A DNA stretch of 64,000 bases from Hyphomicrobiales bacterium (lineage in GTDB: Bacteria; Pseudomonadota; Alphaproteobacteria; Rhizobiales; Beijerinckiaceae), in NCBI GenBank assembly GCA_019247605.1, contig JAFBAS010000044.1, positions 1-64,000 of the forward strand, read 5' to 3'. Of the stretch, positions 16,708-25,386 are shown one piece after another; the first letter of the stretch is position 1; each line of letters opens with the position of its first letter. Below the pieces are notes generated by a model. It had not been told where the DNA came from and did no database searches. It saw only the letters and a list, made by a program, of their open reading frames with translations. Position numbers and translations under genes: made by a program.

Positions 16708-18249
16708 ATGTCCCGGCGTCGTGGCCAGACATCGCGCGCAGGTAGGTTGACGTGGGCCGAGGAGCGCTGGTCGCTCCTGGAAAGGTGTGGGATCGGGCTT
16801 AGCGCAAATTCTCCGTCAAAATCCTTCGAGGTGAGGCGATTGCAATTGAGAGATGAAATAGGTTCGCTGCCCGGAGTTTCGCCGACGCGATTTTACGTCG
16901 CCACGGGTCAGGAAATTGCCCCGATTGTCCCTGCCTCGGAATTGAACCTGTTCGGGCTCGACCTCCTGCTGGCGCTCGGCCTCTTGCTGTCGACAGCCTC
17001 TCAACTGAGACTTGCCGGCGTTCCGATCGGGCCTGGCGAAATCTGCTTGCTCATGTGGGTGGTCTTGATGGTCGGCCGCGAAGTGGCCCGGCTCGGTCCG
17101 CCGATGACGCCTGCTCTTTCGCGCCTTCTGATTTTCTGGTCGCTTTTCGTGGTTGCGCAAGCCCTCGGCACCGTGGCGGGAGCCGTGATCGGCGATCGTC
17201 ACGATCCCGAGCTTTTTCTGCACGATGTTCTTGCATACCCGCTTATTGCCGCCGTCAGCTGCCTCAGCGTCGTTCAGCCTGGAGCTGGCGCTCGCCTGCG
17301 CCGCGTCGGTTGGCTATTTGCGGTGCTGGGCAGCGCCTGTCTGGCTTTTCAGCTCTTCGTCGCCTGGGGGCTGGTCGATGTGGGCTTAATCTCCCCATGG
17401 TATTGGGAGCGAATGCGCGGCTGGTCGCAACTTCCGTCCCAGCTTGCCCTGCTTTGCATCGTACTCGGGCTGGTGTCGCTGCACCTCGCCGGCACAACGG
17501 TTCGGCTCGCGCCGAAGATCATCGCCGTAGCTTGCGCCATATTGCCAATTTACGTGGGGCGTCTCACGCAAGCCGATACGTTCAGCCTCGTTCTCGTCGC
17601 AGGCGGTCCAATCTTCTTGGCCTTCAGGTTCCGCGAATGGCTTCTCTCGTCCAGGCACGAGCTGACCCTTCGTTCCGCTGCCGTTTGGGTGTTCCTTCTC
17701 GGCGCGCCGCTCCTCTTGGTCTCCCTCGTCCCGTTGGGTTCGGAAATTACTCAGCGCGCCGGAGGCATCGCCAAGGAGCTGACCAAGAATGGTGGCAAGG
17801 ACGCCGAGCAAGAGACACAGCTCAGACTTCAAATCTGGAATAACGCGATAAGCCGAGGGGTCGAGTCAGGTATGTTCGGGCTGGGACCGGGCCCGCATCT
17901 CGATATTCCGGCCGTCCTCATCGCAGGCAGAGAGGGTGAGAACGAACCCAGGAATATCGACCATCCGCAACTGAGTGCCTCCCCGAATTTCGAGGCGCAC
18001 AACACCCTGCTGGATCTTTTCGTCCAGGGTGGACTCCTCGCGGATCTGAGTTTCCTTTGGCTTCTGGCGACCTCTTTCTTGAATACCTGTCGGGCTCGGA
18101 CCGCTTGGCTGACCACATTGGTGGCTGGCGTGTTCATCTATGGTTTCTTCACGTTGATCATTCGCCATCCGGTCTTCTGGTTCGCCATTTGCCTTTGCCA
18201 AGTCGCCGGTGCCGAAGAGTCAGGACGTCCAAAGTTCGTCCAGCGATGA
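16708..18249 (+). CDS. O-antigen ligase / polysaccharide polymerase-like integral membrane protein
   Basis: The product has 513 residues from the ATG at 16708. A start at 16525 or a TTG near 16840 is also possible, and membrane segments begin only around 16950. About 11 hydrophobic helices follow, with a large loop between two late helices that contains RLQIWNNAISRGVESGMFGLGPGPH and AHNTLLDLFVQGGL. This is the arrangement of the Wzy/WaaL O-antigen ligase-polymerase family. It should polymerise or ligate undecaprenyl-linked glycans on the periplasmic side. It diverges from the GT4 gene. The leading 60-100 residues before the first helix are not family-like, so the start is uncertain. Confidence 0.82.
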   Translation: MSRRRGQTSRAGRLTWAEERWSLLERCGIGLSANSPSKSFEVRRLQLRDEIGSLPGVSPTRFYVATGQEIAPIVPASELNLFGLDLLLALGLLLSTASQLRLAGVPIGPGEICLLMWVVLMVGREVARLGPPMTPALSRLLIFWSLFVVAQALGTVAGAVIGDRHDPELFLHDVLAYPLIAAVSCLSVVQPGAGARLRRVGWLFAVLGSACLAFQLFVAWGLVDVGLISPWYWERMRGWSQLPSQLALLCIVLGLVSLHLAGTTVRLAPKIIAVACAILPIYVGRLTQADTFSLVLVAGGPIFLAFRFREWLLSSRHELTLRSAAVWVFLLGAPLLLVSLVPLGSEITQRAGGIAKELTKNGGKDAEQETQLRLQIWNNAISRGVESGMFGLGPGPHLDIPAVLIAGREGENEPRNIDHPQLSASPNFEAHNTLLDLFVQGGLLADLSFLWLLATSFLNTCRARTAWLTTLVAGVFIYGFFTLIIRHPVFWFAICLCQVAGAEESGRPKFVQR

Positions 18250-18747
18250 GGTTGGGCCGGGGTCGAGTAAAAGCTCCCCTGGCCCATGGGAAAGTTCAAC
18301 GTGCATGCTGTCGCAAAGGAGCCATGCGGACAAATTGCGGTTCACAGCAGTAGATCGCGGTACAGCTTTTTGAGTAGTACGTGACCATCGCCGTGCCGAT
18401 CTTCGTAACACTTCCTAGTCGAAAGGTACAGCATTGACGCCTCTGTTGGGCAGTCTCTATTTTCGGGTAGTGCTGAAATCGATCGCGCTAACGCAGTTCT
18501 CCGCCTCGCGCAGGGTATTCAACCGCCTTTTTCAGCAACGGAGCCGGACAAGATTGGCTGAACAGACATATCCGCCGACGGGGAACGCATGCGATAGGCT
18601 CAAAGGATGTCTTTTGGCTCGACCAATGTTGGGCGATTGAGACCTCGTGAACGAGCGACGAAGAAATCAGTTCCGTATCTGCGATGTGGGCACGCGCGAA
18701 CGTGTTGGTGCGGTAGCACGGGCACGCGGAGCAAGAGAGTCCGAGCT
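18250..18747. other. Intergenic region between polymerase and kinase-fusion genes
   Basis: No gene is supported. A GC-rich hairpin directly follows the polymerase stop: GGGCCGGGG (18254-18262) pairs with CCCC (18276-18279) and GGCCC (18281-18285) with one bulged T. It could stall polymerase but has no U-run. The rest is less GC-rich than the flanks, and its short open frames lack family features. The promoter for the following gene is presumably here. Confidence 0.45.
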
Positions 18748-20277
18748 ATGACCGAGATGACAGATCGAGGTGATGCGCTGTTCGAGAATGCGAAACATGA
18801 GGTGGCTGTCTTACCGCTGTTTTTGGCCGTCTTGAATGAATTCAACCGTGAAAACATCTCCTATTGCTACTGGAAAAGCAGTCGGCGAGTTCATCGCGCT
18901 TTGTCCGGCGAAGGTGATCTCGACTTGCTTGTAGGTCGGGCAGATCAACATCGCGCCCGATCTGTTTTGTTGCAGCAAGGTCTCAAGCTCTTTCCTTGCG
19001 TGGCGGCCAGGGATCACCCATCGATATCGAGCTTCCTGGGCTATGACGAACCGAGTGGACGGTTGCTGCATCTTCATCTGCACTTCCACTTGATCGTTGG
19101 GGAACCGCTCCTGAAAAATTACCGAATACCCTGGGAGGACGAGATCCTTGCCCGCAGCCGACGCCATAAGAATTTGCCCATACGTGTTCTCGATCCGAGT
19201 TCCGAGGCCTTGCTGCTGACTGTACGCGCATGTCTGGAACCGAGCTGGTTCGATCCGATCGCGTTGCGTGACCGGGAACGGATCATGACGAAGTTCGCAC
19301 TCGACCACGAAGAACTCACCAAACAGGTCGATGCACCGGTTTTTGAAAGCCGGGCTGCGGCCTTGTTTGGAAACAGCCTCGCAAACCTGTTGAGGTCGGC
19401 GTTTTTCGAGCGGAAGGATCTGACGCGTCATCGTCCTCTGCGGCGCCTCATCCGCCGTCACTTCGCCGCCTCTCGAAGCTATGGCTCGATCGAGGCGCGC
19501 GTGCGAAGTGCCGGGCGCGCCCTTTTCGGTTTGGCCGCCGCGGTCAATCATAGGCTTCTTCATCTGCCGCGACCGGCACGACGATTGGCGCCGGGGGGCG
19601 GTTGCCGAGTCGCTATCGTTGGCCTCGACGGGAGCGGCAAGAGCACCGTTTCCTCGACAATGCGCGACTGGCTTGCTCCGGAAGTAGACGTGGCTTCGAT
19701 CTATTTTGGCATCGGCGACGGGCGTCCTTCGCTTTTGATGCGGCCCTTCAAATTGATCGTACCCCTGGCTTCACGTTTGGTCCGAACGAAACCCAAGGGG
19801 GCATCGCACGGGAAAATTTCGGACAAGCCGCCCACATTGCTCTACAGCATGCTCTTGCTGGTCTGGGCGAGTGTCGTTGCCCGCGAGAAGCGCACGAAGC
19901 TCGCGACCTCCAGCCGCGCCGCGAACCGCGGCGTGGTCGTCATCACGGATCGTTACCCTCAGGACGAAATTCCAAGTTTCAACGATGGTCCGATGTTGCC
20001 GCGCTTGCCAAAGGCGCCGCCTTGGCTTCGTCGCCTCGAGGCGTCGAGTTATGCTCTTGCGAACCGATTGGCGCCCGATCTGGTTATCAAGCTCATTGTA
20101 GGTCCTGAAATTACGGCGAAACGAGAGCCGGACATGGACCGCGCGGTCATCAAGGAGCGCATCGAGGGGCTGAGGCGGCTGACCTTCGGGGGGGCGAGGA
20201 TCGTCTGTGTCGACGCGCAACAACCATTGCCATCTGTCCTTGCCGAAGTGAGACGGGAAATCTGGCGGCTGCTTTAG
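18748..20277 (+). CDS. Fusion of a nucleotidyltransferase-like domain and a thymidylate-kinase-like P-loop domain
   Basis: It has 509 residues from the ATG at 18748; an in-frame start at 18607 adds 47 Arg/Cys-rich residues that look non-coding. Residues about 20-170 contain YCYWKSSRRVHRALSGEGD and LDLLV (D57, D59), like minimal nucleotidyltransferase folds. Residues about 286-500 form a thymidylate-kinase-type P-loop domain: VAIVGLDGSGKST (K298), then VVVITDRY with the DRY motif (401-403). Fusions of this type occur in polysaccharide loci, but their reaction is unknown to me; phosphorylation of a nucleotide, sugar or lipid is possible. The next kinase gene follows after 21 bases. Mixed TTG/TTA/CTG leucine codons suggest transfer. 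Confidence 0.72.
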   Translation: MTEMTDRGDALFENAKHEVAVLPLFLAVLNEFNRENISYCYWKSSRRVHRALSGEGDLDLLVGRADQHRARSVLLQQGLKLFPCVAARDHPSISSFLGYDEPSGRLLHLHLHFHLIVGEPLLKNYRIPWEDEILARSRRHKNLPIRVLDPSSEALLLTVRACLEPSWFDPIALRDRERIMTKFALDHEELTKQVDAPVFESRAAALFGNSLANLLRSAFFERKDLTRHRPLRRLIRRHFAASRSYGSIEARVRSAGRALFGLAAAVNHRLLHLPRPARRLAPGGGCRVAIVGLDGSGKSTVSSTMRDWLAPEVDVASIYFGIGDGRPSLLMRPFKLIVPLASRLVRTKPKGASHGKISDKPPTLLYSMLLLVWASVVAREKRTKLATSSRAANRGVVVITDRYPQDEIPSFNDGPMLPRLPKAPPWLRRLEASSYALANRLAPDLVIKLIVGPEITAKREPDMDRAVIKERIEGLRRLTFGGARIVCVDAQQPLPSVLAEVRREIWRLL

Positions 20278-20298
20278 AATCGGTGCACGGGTTTCGCG

Positions 20299-21039
20299 GT
20301 GATCATCGAGCTCTTCGGTCCTCCAGCCGTCGGAAAAACCACGTTCGCCGATGCGATGAGAAACCGTTTGCAAAAAAGCGGCCGCGACGCAGAGCTGGTG
20401 CTCAGCTACAGGCCGGCCGAACCTGCCTCGTTTGCGAGTCACGCCGGGAAGTGGGCAATCGGCCGCCGCGCCGCGGTTCTGCGTCGCCTGCTTCGTCCCA
20501 TGGTCGAATTCGGCGCAATGGCGGGCCACCCTGTCGCATTTTTCAAGGACGTACGGTTTGCCTGGAAGCTGGTGGGAATCCTGCCTCCCCGCAGTCCGAT
20601 GTATTTTCTCAGGTACATTCAATACCTATCGCGCATGTCCCATTACTGGCGTCGGGCGGTTTCGGGAAGGAACATTGTGTTGTTCGACCAAGCATTCGTC
20701 CAGGCGGTTTGCTCTCTCATTCTGCTCAGCCAGAAGCACGATCAGGGACGGATCGAGCGCGCCCTGGAGTTGATACCGACGCCTGATTTGCTCATTCGCC
20801 TCGATGCTCCCAGAAACGTCCTCGAAGCGCGCCTGGGCGATCGGGAGCACGGCCAAAGTGGAGCGGAACGTTTATTCGAGCTCGACTTGGGCCGGAACCT
20901 CGAAACGGCTGAAATCATTCACCGCGTCGACGAGCTTCTGCGCACGCGCGGCCGCGCGGTGGCACTTTTCAGCTCGGTGGATCGCGATGCCCTCGACGAG
21001 GCGGTCGAGCTCACGGCGGCGAAGTTTGAGCCGCTGTAA
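20299..21039 (+). CDS. P-loop kinase-like protein of unknown substrate
   Basis: It has 246 residues starting at GTG 20299. The Walker A is at the very N-terminus, IELFGPPAVGKTTFAD, followed about 125 residues later by NIVLFDQAFVQAV, a Walker B/DxD-like strand, and LLIRLDAPRNVLEARL, the pattern of nucleoside-monophosphate-kinase-like folds that holds the LID region. The substrate cannot be inferred. It sits 21 bases after the nucleotidyltransferase/kinase fusion, so the two are probably cotranscribed and act together. It converges with the broken desaturase gene; the stops are 10 bases apart. Confidence 0.72.
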   Translation: MIIELFGPPAVGKTTFADAMRNRLQKSGRDAELVLSYRPAEPASFASHAGKWAIGRRAAVLRRLLRPMVEFGAMAGHPVAFFKDVRFAWKLVGILPPRSPMYFLRYIQYLSRMSHYWRRAVSGRNIVLFDQAFVQAVCSLILLSQKHDQGRIERALELIPTPDLLIRLDAPRNVLEARLGDREHGQSGAERLFELDLGRNLETAEIIHRVDELLRTRGRAVALFSSVDRDALDEAVELTAAKFEPL

Positions 21040-21049
21040 GGGGCAGGCA

Positions 21050-21599
21050 TCAAAAGCGTTTGCACTTCAAGACGGCCTCGAGCACATCGTCGAGCATGTG
21101 ATTGCGGTCATCGGTCCAGCAATTCACCTGCCTTTGACTGTGATGGAGGCTGTGCAGCGCCCACCACCATGGAAGAGCGTGCTGCAAGCGGTGGATGACA
21201 TATTGGGTGAGCTCGAAGATCGCGAAATAAATCGCGACGAGCAGTAGCGGCTTGTGCCCGAACCAGGGAAGCCAATCCTCGATGAGGTGGTGTCGCCTCC
21301 AGAAAGGCCAATCTTCTCACCGATTCAATTGCTCGCGGGCAAAGGAGCATGAAGGTGAAAACAGGTACGAGGCCGAACTCCTTCAGCAAGGTGTAGAAGA
21401 GATCGATGCGCGTCAGCTTGCGGTTCGGCCATCACTCCTGGGGCAAAATGGTCTCGAGAGGACGAAACAGGAGGCCGATGATCGCGATCTGAACCGCGTT
21501 GACCATGAAGAACTGAGCGATCTCGCCAGGATCACCCATATATTTTGCGATGCCGACCGAGGCGAACAGAGGCCCGAGCAGGCCGTCACGCGAAGGCAT
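21050..21599 (-). pseudogene. Broken sterol desaturase / fatty acid hydroxylase family gene
   Basis: Reading leftward from the ATG at 21599, which has GGGAGAGG upstream, the frame encodes a membrane segment (AQFFMVNAVQIAIIGLLFRP, then LETILPQE) and meets TGA at 21434-21432. The same frame continues WPNRKLTRIDLFYTLLKEFG. Around 21290-21310 the similarity moves to another frame: RRHHLIEDWLPWFGHKP, then VIHRLQHALPWWWALHSLHH and WTDDRNHMLDD. These are the HxxxH and HSxHH di-iron motifs of the family. The frame ends at 21050 before the third histidine cluster. So there is one in-frame stop, one frameshift and a lost C-terminus, and the gene cannot make an active enzyme. Confidence 0.8.
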
Positions 21600-21850
21600 C
21601 CTGTGTCCTCTCCCAAAGCGCCATGAGAGCTTGCATGAAGGCCTCGAATTGGCAAAGCGGCGAACACGGCGGATCGGCCGCTGCCTAGGACAACTTGGTG
21701 CAAAGGCCAAGATCGGAAAATGATTGAGGCCAACGATTTTTTCATGCGTGCCGCTTCGCGCGGAAGCGGCTGCGCACGCTCCCGATACGAACGACAGGAT
21801 CGGGTCCGCACTTTCGCGCCTTGGCGGAGAGGAGCGGACAGCATGGAAGC

Positions 21851-22555
21851 TCACGACGCGGCCGATTCCTCGAGATAGCTTCGTACCTCTTCCATGGAAT
21901 CGAAGCGCCGCGCTCCCTTGGGCGTGCGCGCCTCGATCGTGCCGTCGGTGAAGACCACGAAGCTCGTATCGCCGACGCTGAAGCTGCGCGCCGGTTGCAA
22001 TTCCGCGGGCGCCTTCTCGGCCTCGTGCGGCTGGTCGTCGGCGCGGTCGCGATGGTTCGAGGGCGCGCCACGCGGCATTTCGTCTTGCGCGCTGCCAGAA
22101 CGCGCCATGAGCCTCGGCTCATGGCGTTCGAAGGCGGAAGAGGGCTCCGGCACGGCCAGCGGGGCGGCAGCCGGCATGACGGGCATGGCAGGAATTCGAG
22201 GCTCGAGCTTGTCCAGGCGAGGCGAGGTCGAGGCTCCCGGCGCGTATGCAGGTTCGGCGGGATGCGGTGGGGGCATTTCATGTTCGGGCGGAAGGGTCGT
22301 CGTGCTCATGCGTTCGATCGGTCGTGACCAGGCAAGCTCCTCGAGCGCTCGCTCGATGGCCCGGCGCGTCCGGCGCGTCTCGCCCATCACCGCAGCGAGA
22401 GCAACACAAATGAGACCACCCGATGCGAGAGCGGAACCTGCGATTACCAAGGTCCAGCCGCGCTCGAGCGGCACCAGCGGCCAGCCGATCGCCATGGCAC
22501 CGCCACCCGCGGCCGTAATGGCCAATCCCAAAAGGGCGAAGATCCAACTCATCAT
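21851..22555 (-). CDS. Two-helix membrane protein with a long disordered tail, unknown function
   Basis: It has 234 residues from the first ATG of the MMSWIF start at 22555; the frame is open further upstream through a short tandem repeat, which I treat as leader. Two transmembrane helices lie at residues about 3-24 and 36-57, followed by a polar Pro/Ala/Glu-rich tail. The tail ends in a compact block, FVVFTDGTIEARTPKGARRF then DSMEEVRSYL, which looks like a small folded beta domain found at the end of related alphaproteobacterial proteins. I cannot name a function. It stands alone between the desaturase pseudogene and tRNA-His. Confidence 0.6.
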   Translation of the reverse strand: MMSWIFALLGLAITAAGGGAMAIGWPLVPLERGWTLVIAGSALASGGLICVALAAVMGETRRTRRAIERALEELAWSRPIERMSTTTLPPEHEMPPPHPAEPAYAPGASTSPRLDKLEPRIPAMPVMPAAAPLAVPEPSSAFERHEPRLMARSGSAQDEMPRGAPSNHRDRADDQPHEAEKAPAELQPARSFSVGDTSFVVFTDGTIEARTPKGARRFDSMEEVRSYLEESAAS

Positions 22556-22560
22556 CGAGC

Positions 22561-22645
22561 CTTGTCCAGAACCGAACTTCCCGAAAAACCGAGCCTTCTT
22601 CAGAACCGAGCCTTCTCCAGAACCGAGCCTCCAGAATCGAGCTTG
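22561..22645. repeat. Short degenerate tandem repeat (about 17-base unit)
   Basis: The unit TTCTYCAGAACCGAGCC occurs about four times with variation (for example CTTCTTCAGAACCGAGCC, then TTCTCCAGAACCGAGCC, then TCCAGAATCGAGC). It lies directly upstream of the start of the minus-strand membrane protein gene and could be translated in frame with it as GS/EGS-rich repeats. The flanking stretch up to tRNA-His (22646-22936) shows no supported gene. Confidence 0.65.
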
Positions 22646-22936
22646 GCGCCAAGCCCCACGGCAACGCGCAATCGAGCTGGGGCACACCTCGCCCGCATCG
22701 CTTCCGCCATGGCCAGCGAGATACTGTCAAAAATAGGGCGATATCCCAATCGGGCATCACCAATCGAGGGCCTCAGAGCAATGTTTCCAGAAATGTTTCT
22801 TGGGAAACCATAGCCAGCCTCCGGCGTTGCAAACTCCCGGTCGCTATCGTAAGACCTCCGCATGGTCGTTCCCCACGACGGTCCGGCAAGGCTTGGCCGT
22901 CCTGAAGGCGACTCGCGATGATACGATTGGCATCAT

Positions 22937-23013
22937 GCAGCCGTAGCTCAGTTGGTTAGAGCACCAGATTGTGGATCTGGGGGTCGGCGGTTCGAATCCA
23001 CCCGGCTGTACCA
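22937..23013 (+). tRNA. tRNA-His (anticodon GTG), alphaproteobacterial type with A73
   Basis: The acceptor stem GCAGCCG (22937-22943) pairs with CGGCTGT (23003-23009), with a G1-T72 wobble. The discriminator is A23010 and CCA is encoded at 23011-23013. The anticodon stem CCAGA/TCTGG frames TTGTGGA with GTG at 22971-22973. There is no C73 to pair with a G-1, matching the known alphaproteobacterial exception. The T-stem GGCGG/CCACC contains one C-A mismatch. Confidence 0.96.
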
Positions 23014-23221
23014 TTCCTCGCAAATTCTGCAGATCTTCTCGCGGTCGTCTCGGTTTGGGCCAAGTGGCGGATTGCCTGCACATGCGGTCGCGCGACCTTC
23101 CAAGCCGTGGCGGGCGGGGTCACGCATCGCTCGCGGCTTGCGCGAAAATACTTCCCCTTTGCGCCGGTGATGCTCTAGGCTTCGGTCCTGAAAGCAGAGG
23201 TCGAGCAAGCGGGGTTCGTCG

Positions 23222-24547
23222 ATGGCCGTGAGGAACATCAGCATCGAAGCAGCGCTCTCCGAGGCGCGCGAAGCTTTCGTGAAACGTAACCCGAAGAGCC
23301 AGGCAGCTCATGAGGAAGCCTGCGCGGCGCTGCCGGGTGGCAATACCCGCACGATCCTGTTCTATGCGCCCTTTCCGCTTGCCATGGAAAGTGGAGCCGG
23401 GTGCTACCTTCGCGACGCCGACGGCCATGAATATGTGGATTTCCTCGGCGAATATACGGCCGGCATCTATGGGCATTCGCACCCGCGCATTCGCGCCGCG
23501 CTCGATCGCGCGCTCGACGGCGGCATCAACCTGTCGGCTCACAACCTCCTCGAAGGTAAGCTCGCGCGCGTCGTGTGCGACCGCTTCCCGTCGCTCGATC
23601 TCGTGCGCTTCACGAATTCAGGCACGGAAGCCAATCTCATGGCGCTGGCCACCGTGACGGTGGCGACGGGGCGGCGCAAGATACTCGTGTTCGAGGGCGG
23701 CTATCACGGCGGCGTGCTTTATTTCGGCGGCGGTGGAGCGCCGGTGAACGCGCCGCACGAATTCATCCTCGGAACCTATAACGATGTGCCGGGCGTCAAG
23801 GCGCTGATCGAAGAACATGGGTCGGAGCTTGCCGCGATTCTCGTCGAGCCGATGCTCGGCTCGGGCGGTTGCATTCCAGGGGATCGGGACTTTCTCCAGG
23901 CGTTGCGGGATGGCGCCACACGCTGTGGGGCCGTGCTGATCTTCGACGAGGTGATGACGTCGCGCCTTTCGCCCGGCGGCTTGCAAGAGGCTTTCGGCAT
24001 CATCCCCGACATGACGACGCTCGGCAAATACATCGGTGGCGGAATGTCCTTTGGCGCTTTTGGTGGCCGAGCCGATCTCATGGGCCGCTACGATCCGCGC
24101 CGTCCCGACGCACTTCCGCATGCCGGGACCTTCAACAACAACATCCTCACCATGTCGGCGGGATTTGTCGGCATGAGCGAGATCTTCACGCCCGACGCCG
24201 CTCGCGCCCTCTCGGCGCGCGGCGAGGATTTGAGGCGGCGCCTCAACGAGCTTTGCGCGTCGCGCCGCGCGCCCATGGAGTTCACCGGCTTCGGCTCGCT
24301 GATGGCGGTGCATTTTTCGTCGACCCCGGTGCGCACGCCGCGCGACGCGGTGCGTGGCCATCAAGGGCTGAAGGAGCTCTTCTTCTTCGACATGCTCGAG
24401 CGCGGCATCTATATGGCGCGACGCGGGATGCTCATCCTGTCGCTGCCGACCGGGGATGCTGAATGCGATCGCCTCGTCGATGCGGTGGAAGACTTCCTCG
24501 TGACTCGCGCCCCACTTCTCCTGCCCGAGGCGTTGAGCGCCGCGTAA
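23222..24547 (+). CDS. Class III aminotransferase, glutamate-1-semialdehyde aminomutase-like
   Basis: It has 441 residues. The PLP fold shows NSGTEANLMAL (132-142), VFEGGYHG, LIFDEVMTS (D242 binds the pyridine nitrogen) and the Schiff-base lysine K269 in TTLGKYIGGG. Overall it resembles the HemL-like group of class III aminotransferases, but Alphaproteobacteria make aminolevulinate with ALA synthase, so a role in heme synthesis is unlikely. An aminotransferase or aminomutase acting on another amino or keto acid is more probable. It follows tRNA-His by 208 bases and precedes a TerC gene by 49 bases; no pathway partner is evident. Confidence 0.85.
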   Translation: MAVRNISIEAALSEAREAFVKRNPKSQAAHEEACAALPGGNTRTILFYAPFPLAMESGAGCYLRDADGHEYVDFLGEYTAGIYGHSHPRIRAALDRALDGGINLSAHNLLEGKLARVVCDRFPSLDLVRFTNSGTEANLMALATVTVATGRRKILVFEGGYHGGVLYFGGGGAPVNAPHEFILGTYNDVPGVKALIEEHGSELAAILVEPMLGSGGCIPGDRDFLQALRDGATRCGAVLIFDEVMTSRLSPGGLQEAFGIIPDMTTLGKYIGGGMSFGAFGGRADLMGRYDPRRPDALPHAGTFNNNILTMSAGFVGMSEIFTPDAARALSARGEDLRRRLNELCASRRAPMEFTGFGSLMAVHFSSTPVRTPRDAVRGHQGLKELFFFDMLERGIYMARRGMLILSLPTGDAECDRLVDAVEDFLVTRAPLLLPEALSAA

Positions 24548-24596
24548 GGCCGGCGAGGCCACGGCCGGACCCCTCGCCACCGCTCGGGGCTTTCGA

Positions 24597-25274
24597 ATGA
24601 GCCTCGATCCCGCCGTTATCGGTCCGATCGCGCAGGTCGTGTGGATCGATCTCATTCTCTCGGCCGACAACGCGGTCGTGATCGCGCTCGCTTGCCGCTC
24701 GCTTCCCGACGCGCAACGCCGGCTCGGCATGGCGCTCGGCATCGCGACCGCGATTGCGCTGCGCGTGGTTTTCGCCTTCGCGGCCTTGCAGGTGCTCGAG
24801 GTGCCGCTCTTGAAATTCACGGCAGGGGTCGTGCTCGTCTATCTCGGCGTCAAGCTCGCCTGCGATGACGGGCATGGGCGCACGGATGTGCCAGCCGCCC
24901 ATAATCTCTGGGCTGCGGTCTGGACCATCGGCGTCGCCGACGCGATCATGAGCCTCGACAACGTGCTCGCCCTTTTGGCCGCTGCGAGGCAGAACCTCGC
25001 CGTCTTCGCTTTCGGCATCCTCCTGTCGATTCCCCTCATCGTCTGGGGCTCGGCGCTCATCATGCCGCTCCTGCGGCGCTTTCCCATTCTCGCCGTGGGC
25101 GGGGGTGCCCTTCTCGGCTGGGTCGCGGGTGAATTGATGGCTGAGGACACGCTCGTCGGCCCGCCCCTGCAGGCCCACGGTCTCGACCCGACGCTCGCGG
25201 CTGGGCTTGCCGCCGTCACCGTGCTGGTCGTGGCGATCCTCATTCTGCGGGCCCGCGCGGCGCGGGTGAAGTAG
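24597..25274 (+). CDS. TerC/YjbE-family integral membrane protein
   Basis: It has 225 residues and about seven transmembrane helices. The two family signatures with membrane acidic residues are present: DLILSADNAVVIALA near the N-terminus and DAIMSLDNVLALLAA in the middle. TerC relatives export metal ions, notably manganese, and some help metalate exoenzymes. The ATG at 24597 is close to the upstream aminotransferase (49 bases), so cotranscription is possible. I looked for a yybP-ykoY manganese riboswitch upstream and saw none; the gap is too short. Confidence 0.9.
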   Translation: MSLDPAVIGPIAQVVWIDLILSADNAVVIALACRSLPDAQRRLGMALGIATAIALRVVFAFAALQVLEVPLLKFTAGVVLVYLGVKLACDDGHGRTDVPAAHNLWAAVWTIGVADAIMSLDNVLALLAAARQNLAVFAFGILLSIPLIVWGSALIMPLLRRFPILAVGGGALLGWVAGELMAEDTLVGPPLQAHGLDPTLAAGLAAVTVLVVAILILRARAARVK

Positions 25275-25386
25275 CAAAAGCCTATAAGCACACCCCAGGC
25301 AAAAACCGAGCCTCGGGGGTTTGCGGCACCGGAAATCGGCGGACGCTCCTTAGTCTAGAGAAAACGAGCAAGCCGCGCCGCCAGCC

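Noticed and set aside
21432-21434. TGA in the desaturase-family frame as a possible recoding (selenocysteine) codon
   Set aside because: A second lesion (frameshift near 21300) and loss of the C-terminus point to decay, not recoding.
24548-24596. Manganese (yybP-ykoY) riboswitch before the TerC gene
   Set aside because: The gap is only 49 bases and lacks the conserved helices.
25305-25330. Weak hairpin around CCGAGCCTCGG between the convergent TerC and thyA genes
   Set aside because: Short imperfect stem without a clean U-run; not strong enough to call a terminator.
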